Shown: positions 21,225-31,800 of the stretch, piece by piece
Position numbering within the stretch: position 1 is the first letter of the stretch
Layout: every line of letters begins with the position of its first letter
Source of the DNA: Davidsoniella eucalypti
Lineage: Eukaryota; Ascomycota; Sordariomycetes; Microascales; Ceratocystidaceae
Direction of reading: 5' to 3'
Length of the DNA stretch: 64,000 bases
NCBI GenBank assembly: GCA_004009845.1
Contig: RMBW01000045.1
Coordinates: 62,001 to 126,000, forward strand
Translations under genes and position numbers: made by a program
The notes under the pieces: model-generated
Told to the model about the DNA's origin: nothing
Seen by the model: only the letters and a program-made list of their open reading frames with translations
Databases searched by the model: none

Positions 21225-23569
21225 ATGTCGTCAACCTCTAAGCCACTCCGCGTTGGAGTTATTGGAGCCGGTCCATCGGGTCTAGTTGTTGCGCGGTTCT
21301 TGATCCACGCTCATAAATTCTTTCCTGGTATCCCGCCTGTTGAGGTCGAGTTGTTTGAACAGACAGACAAAGTCGGAGGTACTTTTCAACTACGGGTTTA
21401 TGAAGATGCCGAGGTATGTCTTTATGTTATTCTATATCTCTCGTCTTCTCTCTCCTGCTGACCTACCATAGCTCGTCTCGTCGAAATACTTGACGACCTT
21501 TTCAGACTTTAGACTACCTCTATCAGAACCTGACTTTATCACTCCAGCAAGATACTGCCGCTATCTACAAGACTACGCGGACCACTATGAAATCACTCCG
21601 CATATCAAGTTCAACACCAGCATCATATCCACTGAGCGCCTAGAATCTGGCAGCCACCGCGTAACATACAAGCACATCGGCAGCGAAATTGCCGAAGCTG
21701 CGCCTATGAACACAGCGGAGTTTGATGCGCTTTCCATCTGCACGGGCTTACACACGACGCCCAATATCCCTCTGTTTCCGGGCGTGACTTCGGTACCCAC
21801 GGTGCTGCATTCGTCGCAGGTCAAGACGCGCGAGCAGTTTGGTCAAGATACGAATGTGCTAGTCTTGGGTGCCGGCGAGACGGGCCTAGATATGGCGCAT
21901 CTGGCGGTGACATCGCAGGCTAAGCGGGTGGTTCTGGGCCACCGCAACGGGTTCTTCTGCGGCCCCAAGGTGAGTGGCTCTTATCAATGCATAGCACTCA
22001 TGTAATATGGTATTTTGTGTCTTTGACTGACACTAAAACGGCTTAGATTGTTCCCCGACCCATCATCTTCAGTGGCTTGCTGCAAAAGCCAGACACTACG
22101 CAGAACAAGCCGGTTGACTGCAGTGTTGCGTCGTTATTCGATACGGCATATGTTCCACCCGTACTGCAGCGCAGCCATATCTTGTGGAATTACTATAACT
22201 GGTGGATCAAGATGTCGCAGACCATGATCAGCGGCACGCCTAATGGACCCGACCAGTGGGCAGGTCTGATGGACTCGAAGCGAAACCACGTTGACTCAGG
22301 TGAGACCGGCCTGCCTCCTCTTGTACAATCTGTGATATAATGCTAACCAGAGCCTACACTTTCCCTTCGCGGCAGTCTTCTTTGTCAAGACGCCGAAGGC
22401 GCTGTCGTACATCTCAGCCGGCCATCGTTCCAAGTCGATCTGGAACCGCATTCGCTCGGCCATTATCAACGTTCCGATCATCGACACGGGCGATCGACGC
22501 ATCGAGACATCGCCGTGGCCCCGCGAACTTACCAAGGATGGTATCATCTTTGAGAAGGACGTCGGCGCAGATTTACAGGGCTTCAAGCCTGACGTCGTCA
22601 TCTTTGCTTCGGGTTATAAGCGCGAGATCAAATGGCTGAACGAGGCTGTCTACGGAAGCCCTGTCACGGCCGATGTGCGCGGTGTCTACCATTCGACTGA
22701 TATCAGCGTGTCCTTTGTTGGCTTTCAGCGCCCAAGTCTCGGTAAGTCATGCTAGGTACGGAGAATAAAGTAAACATTCAGAATTGCTAAAACCATATAT
22801 GTCCTAGGTGCCATTCCACCTCTGAGCGAGATCCAGGCTATGTTCTGGGTATACCGCTATCTGCAGACTAAGTATCCAGATGCTGTGCCGGCGTCATTCT
22901 CCAACTCTATCGAGCCTTACGAGATGAGCTATAAGCTACACCAGCGCTGTGGCTATGATTTGGCTACAGAGCGTGGCGGTGTCGACCATGAATGCTATGT
23001 CTATCAGCTTGCTCTTGATATAGGCGCTGCTCCCACTATATCGCACGTATGGCGTCTATCCAAGAGCTGGAAGCTTCTGTATACATGGGCTATGGGTGCC
23101 AATTTCAACCCCAAATTCCGCTTGGTAGGCCCGTGGAAGACGGAGGCTGAGGCCATGGGGACGATGGAGACCGAGCTTTATGGCGTGGTTAAGCGCTCTG
23201 GCGGACTTGTGTGTAAGTGTTCATTCCCTTTTTCTTCCTGCGTACTTTGTCTTGCCTCGCGTAAACGCATACAATGTCTTGCTATGCTTGTTATCTGTTT
23301 CTTGCGGAGTTACACATTAATACTGCAAGTCTTTGCCTAGAACATACCATATCCCCAACCGAGCTTTTCAAAGTAGAAACTTAAGAACATATGCTGACAA
23401 TATGCCGTGCCTCACTCGGCTTGATTTCACAGATCTCACATCATACACAATCATCCCGTTCATCATCTTTGGCTTCCTTAGCCTAAGCATTTCCGCAGTT
23501 CAAGCGGTCTGGAATGGATTTATTGGCCTCTTTTCTAGAAGAAAGCGTAGCGGAGCAGTGAGAATCTGA
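21225..23569 (+). CDS. Flavin-containing monooxygenase-like protein with C-terminal membrane anchor
   Basis: Six exons (21225-21413, 21472-21969, 22047-22299, 22376-22741, 22808-23210, 23341-23569) keep frame and give 645 aa. An FAD-binding Rossmann motif GVIGAGPSG begins near residue 12, and an NADPH-binding Rossmann motif VLVLGAGETG lies near residue 195. A family-like FASGYK block is near residue 400. The last exon adds a hydrophobic segment (TIIPFIIFGFLSLSISAV) followed by a basic tail (RRKRSG), so the enzyme is probably anchored to the ER or another membrane by its C-terminus. Members oxidise soft nucleophiles (N or S) with NADPH and O2; the substrate is unknown. The last intron uses GTGTAAG rather than the overlapping GTAAGT one codon on, because only the former keeps frame. 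Confidence 0.88.
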
Positions 23570-23893
23570 GCGTGGAGAGCTTGAATCACTTTGTTTCTTC
23601 ACTTGATTTAATATATGAGGCGGCCTAGGATAGTAGTAGTACATAACAATACTTGGCTGTCAAAGAGATAGGCACAAGCTTTACATGCAACCCTAGTGTA
23701 ACCCTGGCCAGTGCCGCTAAGCCTATAGTGGAACTTTTTAATAAAATTTCAATGAATTTTTCATAAAGAATTCAACTTTTTTTTTCTAAGCATCATCTCA
23801 GTCCATATCTTACCAGAATCGCATCTACACAACTTTCACGTGGCTTTCCTCCCCGCACTGTCTATCTATTAATCACCAGTTAGCTTACTCAGC
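23570..23893. other. Intergenic between the flavin monooxygenase and TRM6
   Basis: This 324-bp spacer between two plus-strand genes holds the 3' end of the monooxygenase and the promoter of TRM6. It is AT-rich with a T run near 23768 and shows no coding signal. Confidence 0.55.
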
Positions 23894-25809
23894 ATGGGTA
23901 CTGTTGTTCAGCCCGATCAATGGGTTGCTCTGCGACTTCCATCTGGAAATTTGCGAGTAATGCAAGCAACGCCACATACGTGAGTCTGAAGCCGTCATCT
24001 TATTCACATATCAATATATACACCGTTACTGACTGGCACCGATGATAAAATAGCACTATCTCCCTTGGAAAATACGGTTCATTTCCTAGCAATCTCATCA
24101 TCTACCGCCCATTTCACCTTACGTATGAGGTCCAGGATAAGCTCGAAAACGAAGATTTCTGCCGACTGCGTGTTGTTCCCGCCACCGAACTTCAGGCCGA
24201 TATCGTAGCCGAAGAGAACGGCGCTGAAAGCCCAGACTTGCTCGACGCTGACCCAAACGCTATCCGTATCGGCAATGGCGAGGAGTTGTCACTGGTGGAC
24301 GCCGAGAGCGGCGAGGAAATTGCGCGCTCCAACATGGAGATCTTGGACGACTCGGCGGCACAAACCCTGACTATGGAAGAGATCGAGCTGCTCAAGAAGG
24401 ACGGCAAGAAAGCTGGCCGGGATCTGATCAAGAAGCTGATGCTATCACACATGGCCATCGACAAGAAGACGCAGTTCTCGCTGGAGAAGTACAAGCTTCT
24501 CAAGACTAAGAAGTACATCCGCCGCTTCACTGTTCTACCACTAGACACGCCGCAGCTTACGCAGTTCTTACTGGAGGAAAAGAGAGACGCAGGCAAAATC
24601 CTGGAGCTGAGACAGGAAATGCTCGGTCTTCTTGGATGCTGGGCCGACGTTCACTACACCACAACGGAAGATGAGGATGAGGAAGAAGCACAGAAACCAA
24701 AAGAAGATGCCGTCAACCAAGAGTCTTCCGAGTCTACTACTGACACTTCCAAAGAGGTAGACCCTAAATCTATCCGAGCCGAAAAGATTGGCGGTGGCCG
24801 ATACCTCGTCGTCGACGACACTGGCGGTCTTCTAGTAGCTGCCATGGCCGAGCGCATGGGAATTCTCAACCCGCTTGCACCTGAGAAAGTACTGGAAAAG
24901 GCACTGGCTGAAGACGGCACAGAGTCGAACACACAAACTAAGCCAGAGACCGAGGCTCAGACCGCCGAACCCATGGACGTCGATGGCAACGAAGACGGTG
25001 AAGACCAAGAAGAACGCCCCGAGCACTACCACAAAGACGATCTCGAAGTTCCCTTTGCCGGCTCCAACACTCTAACCCTCCTACACGCCAACGCACAGCC
25101 AAATCTATCGACCTTGCGCTTCTACGACTACGATATGTCGAACCCCAACCCACCATATAGCACGCAGCCCCTCTACTCACGCCTGTTGACCATCAACTGG
25201 CTGCAGCTCCTACACCCCGAGAAAGACCATGTTTACACCGATGTGCCGACTACGATGACCGACGACGAGCTCGCCGCTATCAAGGCTAACCGCCGCGGCA
25301 CATACCACCGTAAACGCCGTCGCTGGGCCCGCACGCGCTACATTGTCGACAGCACACGCGCTGGTGGGTTTGCCGGTATCGTCGTAGCCAGTGCCATGGA
25401 CCCCATCTCGGTGCTGCGTCACACTCTGCCGCTACTAGCTCCTGGTGCCCCCGTCGCCGTCTACTCGCCTACCATCGAGCCACTTAGCGCGCTAGCCGAC
25501 TGCTTCAGCGTGGCACGCCGTGGTGCCTGGGTAGCTTCACCGCCGACTGAGGCCGCTGGTCGTAGTTTAAAAGAACTGGAGCGTTGGGAAGGGTCTGAAG
25601 ATTACCCCATCAACCCTAGCTTGTTGGTGGGACCTACTATGCAAAGTAGCAGGGCGAGACATTGGCAGGTGTTGCCGGGCAGAACGCATCCGTTGATGAC
25701 AAGCAGAGGTGGCGCCGAGGGATACATATTCACTGGATGGCGTGCGGTGCCTGTTCAGGGACAGATTGCGGCACGTGGCTTATTCAAACGCAGGCGGACA
25801 GAGGCTTGA
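23894..25809 (+). CDS. TRM6: tRNA (adenine-58-N1)-methyltransferase non-catalytic subunit Trm6/Gcd10
   Basis: Two exons, 23894-23979 and 24054-25809, join over a 74-nt intron into 614 codons (613 aa). The N-terminus (QPDQWVALRLPSGNLRVM, then ISLGKYGSFPSNLIIYRPFH) is the small barrel of Gcd10 proteins. The block IELLKKDGKKAGRDLIKKL and the FSLEKYKLLKTKKYIRRF region are family hallmarks. The C-terminal methyltransferase-like fold has YIVDSTRAGGFAGIVVAS and DPISVLRHTLPLLAPGAP but lacks a proper SAM-binding motif, as expected for the non-catalytic subunit. An acidic linker lies at about 215-310. With Trm61 it makes m1A58 in nuclear tRNAs, which is needed for initiator tRNA stability in yeast. Confidence 0.95.
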
Positions 25810-26133
25810 AGTTCGCTAAGAAAGTAGAGGGCTAAACGATCACATCAAAGATAAAAAAGAAACGAGCGTTATATCATATAGACTCATATAAATTGATACC
25901 CCAGGTTGAAAGATTACTTCGCCTTGCATATTTTCTACAAAAACAATAGAAAACATAAGTGGCGCTCGTGAAAATAGCGCCGCACGGAAACGAATGTTGT
26001 TGATGGAAACTCAGTTTGGACTATAATATATGCTTTCATACCGCAAAGAAACAAAAAAAAAAAACCACATGAGAAAACAGGGCCTCTAGGTCCTCATCTC
26101 CAGCAGCAAAGTATATCATTTCGCTTTATCTCT
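25810..26133. other. Convergent spacer between TRM6 and ARPC3
   Basis: This 324-bp spacer separates the two stop codons. It is AT-rich with an A-run near 26050, consistent with back-to-back 3' UTRs. No gene or structured RNA is seen. Confidence 0.6.
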
Positions 26134-26989
26134 TTACAATGCCTTGCCCATGAACTTCCGCTTGGTGTAGCTGAGCCACCACTTGCTAGGCTTTCCATCA
26201 CCATCCTCCTCGTAGACGCGCGTCAGTAGACGAGCAGCTAATTCTTGACGAACCTGCGCCATATACAGACGAAGAGTCTCAGCTTCCTGGCGATCACGCG
26301 GGGGTTCGTACATCTATAACGAATTCAAAAAACATCATCAGTAAAATAATAAAATAAAATAAAAAGATAAAAGGACTCCATGACAAGAATATACTGTCTC
26401 ACTAAGCTCTTAAGACGTACCTGGTTCAAGGGCCAGCCCGGGTCACCCGGGATGGCAAAGTTGTTATCCAGCGCAATATTCTGGACCTCCTTGGTAGCAT
26501 CGCGCACGCTATGCGACGGCTTAATCTTAGTCAAGCAATCGCTAACGAACCAGATACCGTACACCAAAAGCCGATCGGCGGGGCCCTGAAGTTCGAAGTT
26601 ACGGAAAAAGGTGTTTGCGCGGAAGACGGCGAGAACTTCGTCAATGATGTCGTAGCTTTCCGATGTGGCTTCCGGTGCTTCGCCGGCTGCTAGCGGCGTC
26701 GCCGGGAATGGGAGCGTGTAGGCAGGTCCCCGCGTCTTGGTACGCAGCGGCAGAAGCGGGAAGTTGCCAATCAGCTGCGGCGGGTTCGGGTCATTATTGA
26801 AAGCAGAGTTGTAGGCCTGGTTACATCGTGAAAGCGGCTGTCGTTAGCTTGGTGTACTTCTTGATCATTGGTGGCGGGCTGATTGAGGAAGCTCAGGCTC
26901 TCTCTCTTCTCAGCGGCCTGTTGATTTCTTTTTGGCTTTCGTTGGGTCATTCGGAGGGTTGAAGGTGATGTTTTAGTACTCACTGGCAT
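26134..26989 (-). CDS. ARC18: Arp2/3 complex subunit 3 (ARPC3/p21, yeast Arc18)
   Basis: Three exons (26989-26984, 26816-26421, 26313-26134) total 194 codons (193 aa), close to family size. The first exon is just the six bases ATGCCA, followed by a 167-nt intron. The protein opens MPAYNSAFNNDP and runs through IGNFPLLPLRTKTRGPAYTL, LVYGIWFVSDCL, FAIPGDPGWPLNQMYEPP and KPSKWWLSYTKRKFMGKAL, all diagnostic of ARPC3. It is a structural subunit of the seven-protein Arp2/3 complex that nucleates branched actin at cortical patches during endocytosis. It is convergent with TRM6, about 320 bp away. Confidence 0.96.
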
Positions 26990-28241
26990 ATTGGGCAATG
27001 GTTTGGGGCTTTATCGGCTCCAGGAATTGTACACCAAAAAGAAATCAAAAGACAACAGGTGAAGCTTGCTTGCATAGCTAGTACCAATCATTGGAGCGAT
27101 GATGTTGTTCTTGGGGGGGGCGTAACCTAACCCTAATCTCACGCAAGGCTGGCCCAAAACAACAAGCTAAAGCTTTTACTGACGCTCCGTGTCAGTTTTT
27201 ATTGGCAAAGCTAGCTAAAAACATGTAAGACCGTACACGTTAACGCGAAATTACAAATTCATCTTTCTATTCCTTTTTACAATAGTTATGACTTATATTA
27301 ATTAAGTTATAACATTGAATCAACATATTACATTGATGATTAGAGTTCCCAGATCCGTGACAACTGCCAAGAACGTATAGGCCAGGTGCCATACAAAATT
27401 TGGGGGCAAACAACAGAGCCATAGAGCTAATATAGCGTTTACACGGCCGTTTTATATCGAAGACATAACTATAGTTAGTTAATACATTATACATATGTAT
27501 TAATATTCACTTTTAACGGCGTATATTAGTAGAAACAAAAGCGAACCGAGCAAACAAGCCAAAGATTACATCGATAATTATAAAGCATATACAATTTGAA
27601 TACAAACCACCACTTTTAGCACAATTTAGTTTTTCTTACTAAACAGGATTATTATTTCGTGTAGAACAATATAGTAAATTCCAGCATACCGCACGATACT
27701 GACATCTGATTAAGTCGATGTTTAAAACTTGATTCATATTGACTAAAACAAGCAAGATAAAAAAAGGTAACAAGTTCCGCGTGAGCATGAAGAGAATCAA
27801 AGTTGGAAGCAAGGGATAGTAAAAAAAAACAAGAAGAAAGTCCGATAGACATGATGAACGCCGAATAATGTTCCAGATACCATAGAATAATATGACAACC
27901 ACCCCAGTATTACCGTGATGTGATGTCAAGGAAGAGCGAGAGAAAAAAAACAAAAGAAAAAACAAAAGAATCATGGAAAATGTCTTCATTTCCGTGGTGG
28001 TCACATGTTAATCTTCTCTGATATAGAGAATGACAACATGAATTGTTGACCGAGGAAGAAAAGAATAGATAAACAAGTAGAAGAAGGTAAGAACAACCGA
28101 AATAGGCTCATCAAGAGGTGAATGGGAAGCTCATAGGCACCAATTTTGTTTTGAGGTGAGAAAGAAGCCGAAAATCATTACATGGCATTGAACAACATGA
28201 TTGGGCTGTATGTACCGATTTGAAAGATAGAGAATAGTCTA
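26990..28241. other. Intergenic between ARPC3 start and HSF-domain gene stop
   Basis: This 1.25-kb AT-rich region between two minus-strand genes should include the ARPC3 promoter and the 3' UTR of the HSF-domain gene. A telomere-like AACCTAACCCTAA is at 27124-27136, about 140 bp upstream of the ARPC3 start, next to a G run at 27113-27120. ORFs at 27639-28004 are low in complexity and are rejected. Confidence 0.55.
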
Positions 28242-30303
28242 TTACATGCGCTTTCTCTTCCGGTCATCGTCGCCACGAGGATCATCTTCTTCTCTCTCAC
28301 CAACCTCGGAAGTGGGATTCAAGATATGAGCCATGCTTCCACGCCGTGTGGGTGGAACTGATGAGTCTCTGACATTGAGATTCTTATTTTCCCGTCCACC
28401 CCATGAGAAATCGTTGAACGTAACTCCATTCTGGCCAGGGTTGCCATTAGCATACGAGGCTGATGGGGGAGGAGTTGCGGGCCTTGAACGAGGAGCGTTG
28501 TTTGAGCCTTGCATAGAGTAAGAAGAGAGCGAATCTCTAATTTTCTGGTCTTCCGGGTTTGGGCGATTCGGCGAAGAAGGCCAGTGGCTTTGGTGTGGCG
28601 GGGGGGCTCCAGCAGTGTGTGGAGGGTATGGTGGGGGCACATTCGACTGCCAACCATGGGCTCTGATATCAGCAGTAGTGTGTCTTCTATTGAGGCCAGC
28701 AGCTTCGACGTTCGAGAGCGGGTGCGGCGCAGCGGGCGGAGGCGGAGGTGGTTGTCTAGAATTGGGCGACGTCTGTGTGGGGCTAGCACCGATAGATCCA
28801 TAAGGTCTACGACTGTTTATGGACAAATTCGATGGTACTGCAGGTCGATAGTATGGACCACTTCTAGGAACAGATTGTTGAGGAACAGATAAGTTACCAC
28901 GGCGAGGGTCATCGGGAGGAGCGTGATGCGGCGAGATTGGACCATCATAGTAGGCAGGGCCGCGCTGGGCATAAGGGTCATGAGAGGGTGGTGGAATATG
29001 TTGAGCATGCTCCTCCATAGAACGGAAATTGTCGATTTGGCGCGCGATCTCTGATTGCAGACCAACAACATCTCGGTATACTGGGTTCTCGGGGGCCACG
29101 ATGGCCGATACGGAGCGCGAAAGCTCGGTTGTGAAATGGAGAACACGAATCATAGTGTCGGTCATTGTCTGCTGCCGCATTTGCATGTAATGAGTGATTT
29201 CCTCACTTCTTTGCAGACGCACACTAATGTCATAGAGGGCGTGTTCAATCATGCGTGCATCGGAAATCTCGGAGGTGACAGGCATGGGCTCGTTAGGGAC
29301 ACCAAGAGGCGGAGGTGGAGGAGGTTTTTGGGTGCCTAACTCTCTGTGAACAAGCGCATGTCGGGATGCGCGGCGCTTGATTTCTCGAAGGCCGACTAAA
29401 TCACCGCGCTTGAAGTTGCCTCCGCCGTGTTTGAACTCCCATAAGGCAGACTCTGGGTTGCTAGTGTGGAATACATCACTAACTAAGATACGAGAAACGA
29501 AAGGTAAGTATTGGCTCTGATAGTGTCTTGGTTGACTAAGATATTATGCGCACCTTTATGAAACCCGTACATGTTCAACTGACGGACAAACGAAGATATG
29601 TTGGTATGTTTGAAGTATTGCCTATGGTTCCAAATCGATTGCGCGTTGTTAGCTACTGTGGTCTGGTGATTCCGCAAAAGCCTCAAAACATTGGGTGTGC
29701 ACATACGATAAGACTTTAGAGAAGTCTGCAGAGGGCGACATAACAAAGCTGTCAGCGCTAGAAGACCATGAGATCAAGTGTTGGATGGACGCGTCTTCCA
29801 ACATGCTAAGATGAAAAGCGGCGAGTCAGTACTGGCTATTGTTCTGTGATAAATTTCGGCGCATGGCAAACACGAGTGGTATCTCACTTATAAAGCTTAT
29901 GGATGAAAGCTGTTTGCACAATCTTAGGTTGTTGCGCGGCAGCTCCAGCATTCGGAGGAGCAGACATGGCGGCCGAAGAGTTGGAAGAGCCAACATTACC
30001 ATGACTAGCACCGTTGTGGCCGTGAGATGAAGAATCGCTACTTCCATTGTCGTGACCATGACCAAGGTTGTGACCATGGCTATGGCTTGGCTCCTCAATT
30101 TTTGGTATCGGGGCCAATGAGCCATTGCGATTCGACGGATGTGTCGGTGACGTGCTGATATCCATTGGGTCTCCGGGGGGCGGTGCGGACATTTTGATAG
30201 ATGGAGCCTGGGTCTGGATAGGAACGACTCGGGAGTGATGGTCGTCGTGCGATTCGGGTATGGTCATATTGAATCGATGGGGATTTTCGGCGACAGCAGC
30301 CAT
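28242..30303 (-). CDS. HSF-type DNA-binding transcription factor (Sfl1/Hsf-like)
   Basis: Four exons (30303-29888, 29805-29707, 29621-29554, 29482-28242) total 608 codons (607 aa), and three introns split the DNA-binding domain. Residues 1-130 are His/Ser/Gly-rich and disordered. The HSF winged helix (about 131-245) reads FIHKLYNMLEDASIQHLISW, FSKVLSQYFKHTNISSFVRQLNMYGFHK and FKRGDLVGLREIKRRASRHAL. Heptads with Leu/Ile/Met follow (about 275-350), as expected for an oligomerisation coiled coil. The C-terminal half is Pro-rich and ends in a basic RKRKRM that may be a nuclear signal. In ascomycetes this subgroup resembles Sfl1-type regulators of morphology and stress more than classical Hsf1, but I cannot separate them with certainty. 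An 8.5-kb gene-free region lies upstream. Confidence 0.88.
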
Positions 30304-30972
30304 TTCAAAGTGGCTAGCAGAGAAGATGGCTAGCTAACCGGCAGGTAATGTGTATGATATTAAGAGAGCAACAGGGCGTGTAGCAGATAGCGGCAGATAT
30401 TGACGGCGACTGGAGGACGAGAAAAGAAGCAGAGCGGGTTGCGGTTAGTACGAATTTCGGACAGCAGGAATGCGCTCCCGGCAAGGCACTCGTATTTGTA
30501 GCGAGTAGAAGCGGCAGAAGAAGTAGTTGTAGTGTTCGATGGGGATGCAGCAGAGTAGAGTAGCGGGAAACGAGAGTGCGACAAATGGCGATAGATAGAC
30601 AGAGATAAAGAGAGAGCATGCAGTGAATTCAAAAGTGTGTGTATGTATGCGAGAGCAAAGGGTGTGCAGAAGAAGAAAGAAAGCGAGCGAGATTATGGCC
30701 GGGCACGAAACGAAAATAGAGACGAAGGTGGAAGGTTTGGGATCCAAGCATGTAGGGGGATGGGTTTGGTTTTGGATTACTTGGATTTGGACGAACGGGG
30801 TGCCGAGCACTAGCAATAAAGTTGTACCGCTAGTAAAAGCAGAAGTAATCAGCAAAGCAGTGTGCTAGTAGCAGGAAGTAGAAGCCACCGCTCTCCTACT
30901 GCAACGCTGTTAGCTATAGTGTATAGCGTCGAGTATTTTGGTAGGAATAATTGATCAAACCATACGTACACG

Positions 30973-31008
30973 TATAAATATGAATATGAATATAAATACA
31001 AATACAAA
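30973..31008. repeat. Degenerate hexamer repeat (TATAAA/TATGAA/TACAAA)
   Basis: Six consecutive 6-nt units follow the pattern TATAAA, TATGAA, TATGAA, TATAAA, TACAAA, TACAAA. This is a simple sequence repeat in the upstream region of the HSF-domain gene. Confidence 0.8.
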
Positions 31009-31772
31009 TAAACTGCAGCGCAGAAACGCAACAAGGCCAAGGTGCAAAAAGGAAAAGGGTCGACAACACAGTGACAGACAATGTGGACAACCGTTCAAGG
31101 GCTATCGTGGCCTGGCAATCGGCCAAGAAGGAATGGAGAGAAGCAACCAAGGGAGAGCAGAGTAGAAGAGAGTAGTAGAGCAGATGGCAAGCTCATCTCA
31201 CGAGACTCGAGGCGAGGCAGCGGCGGCAGAAACAAGTAGAGTGCAGATAGAGTGTGCGCAGACAGGATAATAGTTGTAGACAGACATACCGGAGTTCTAG
31301 TGACAGACAGGCCAGCTAGGGTTTTTATTGACGCGGACAAAACAAAAAGATGTGGGTGTGTGAAGTGTAGTTGTATATAGAAATACAGATATACAACACG
31401 AAAGATGATAGCACTTCCGGATAGTCTACCACTATCTATATCGTTATATCAGATGAAGATGGCAGCGGATTTAGTTGCGGCTGGCGACACGATGCGAAAC
31501 AGAAGGTCCCAAACAAAAAAAAATTGGCTAAAAAGATAATTGTACCTGGGCGGCTGGTAGTAGTATATGAACTTTAGAGGGGGGCTATTGTTTTTTTTTT
31601 CTCGATTTTTTCTCTTATTTATCTGCTAGTTCGTCGTGTTGCAGGGGCCAGCTTACTTTGGATAGACTTGCTATATATTTCTTTTTTTTTTTCTCAAACA
31701 GGAGACAAGCCAGCCAAGCAGCTGGTGGAATCAAAGTCTTGGTGTTGGACGAGTCTGAGGGCCACAGGCGAT

Positions 31773-31800
31773 TGTGCAGTGTGCAGTGTGCAGTATGCAG
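31773..31800. repeat. Tandem 7-mer TGTGCAG x4 (last copy TATGCAG)
   Basis: Three exact copies of TGTGCAG and one copy with a single change are adjacent. They lie in the gene-free region upstream of the HSF-domain gene; no function is evident. Confidence 0.8.

Noticed and set aside
12955..23569. A secondary-metabolite cluster (FSH1-type hydrolase, methionine synthase, monooxygenase)
   Set aside because: No synthase, transporter or pathway regulator is present, and MET6 is a core gene; the neighbours are spaced 2-3 kb apart and look unrelated.
27639..28004. Minus-strand 121-aa hydrophobic ORF
   Set aside because: It is Phe/Leu-rich because of T-rich DNA in a 3' UTR region; there is no conserved motif.
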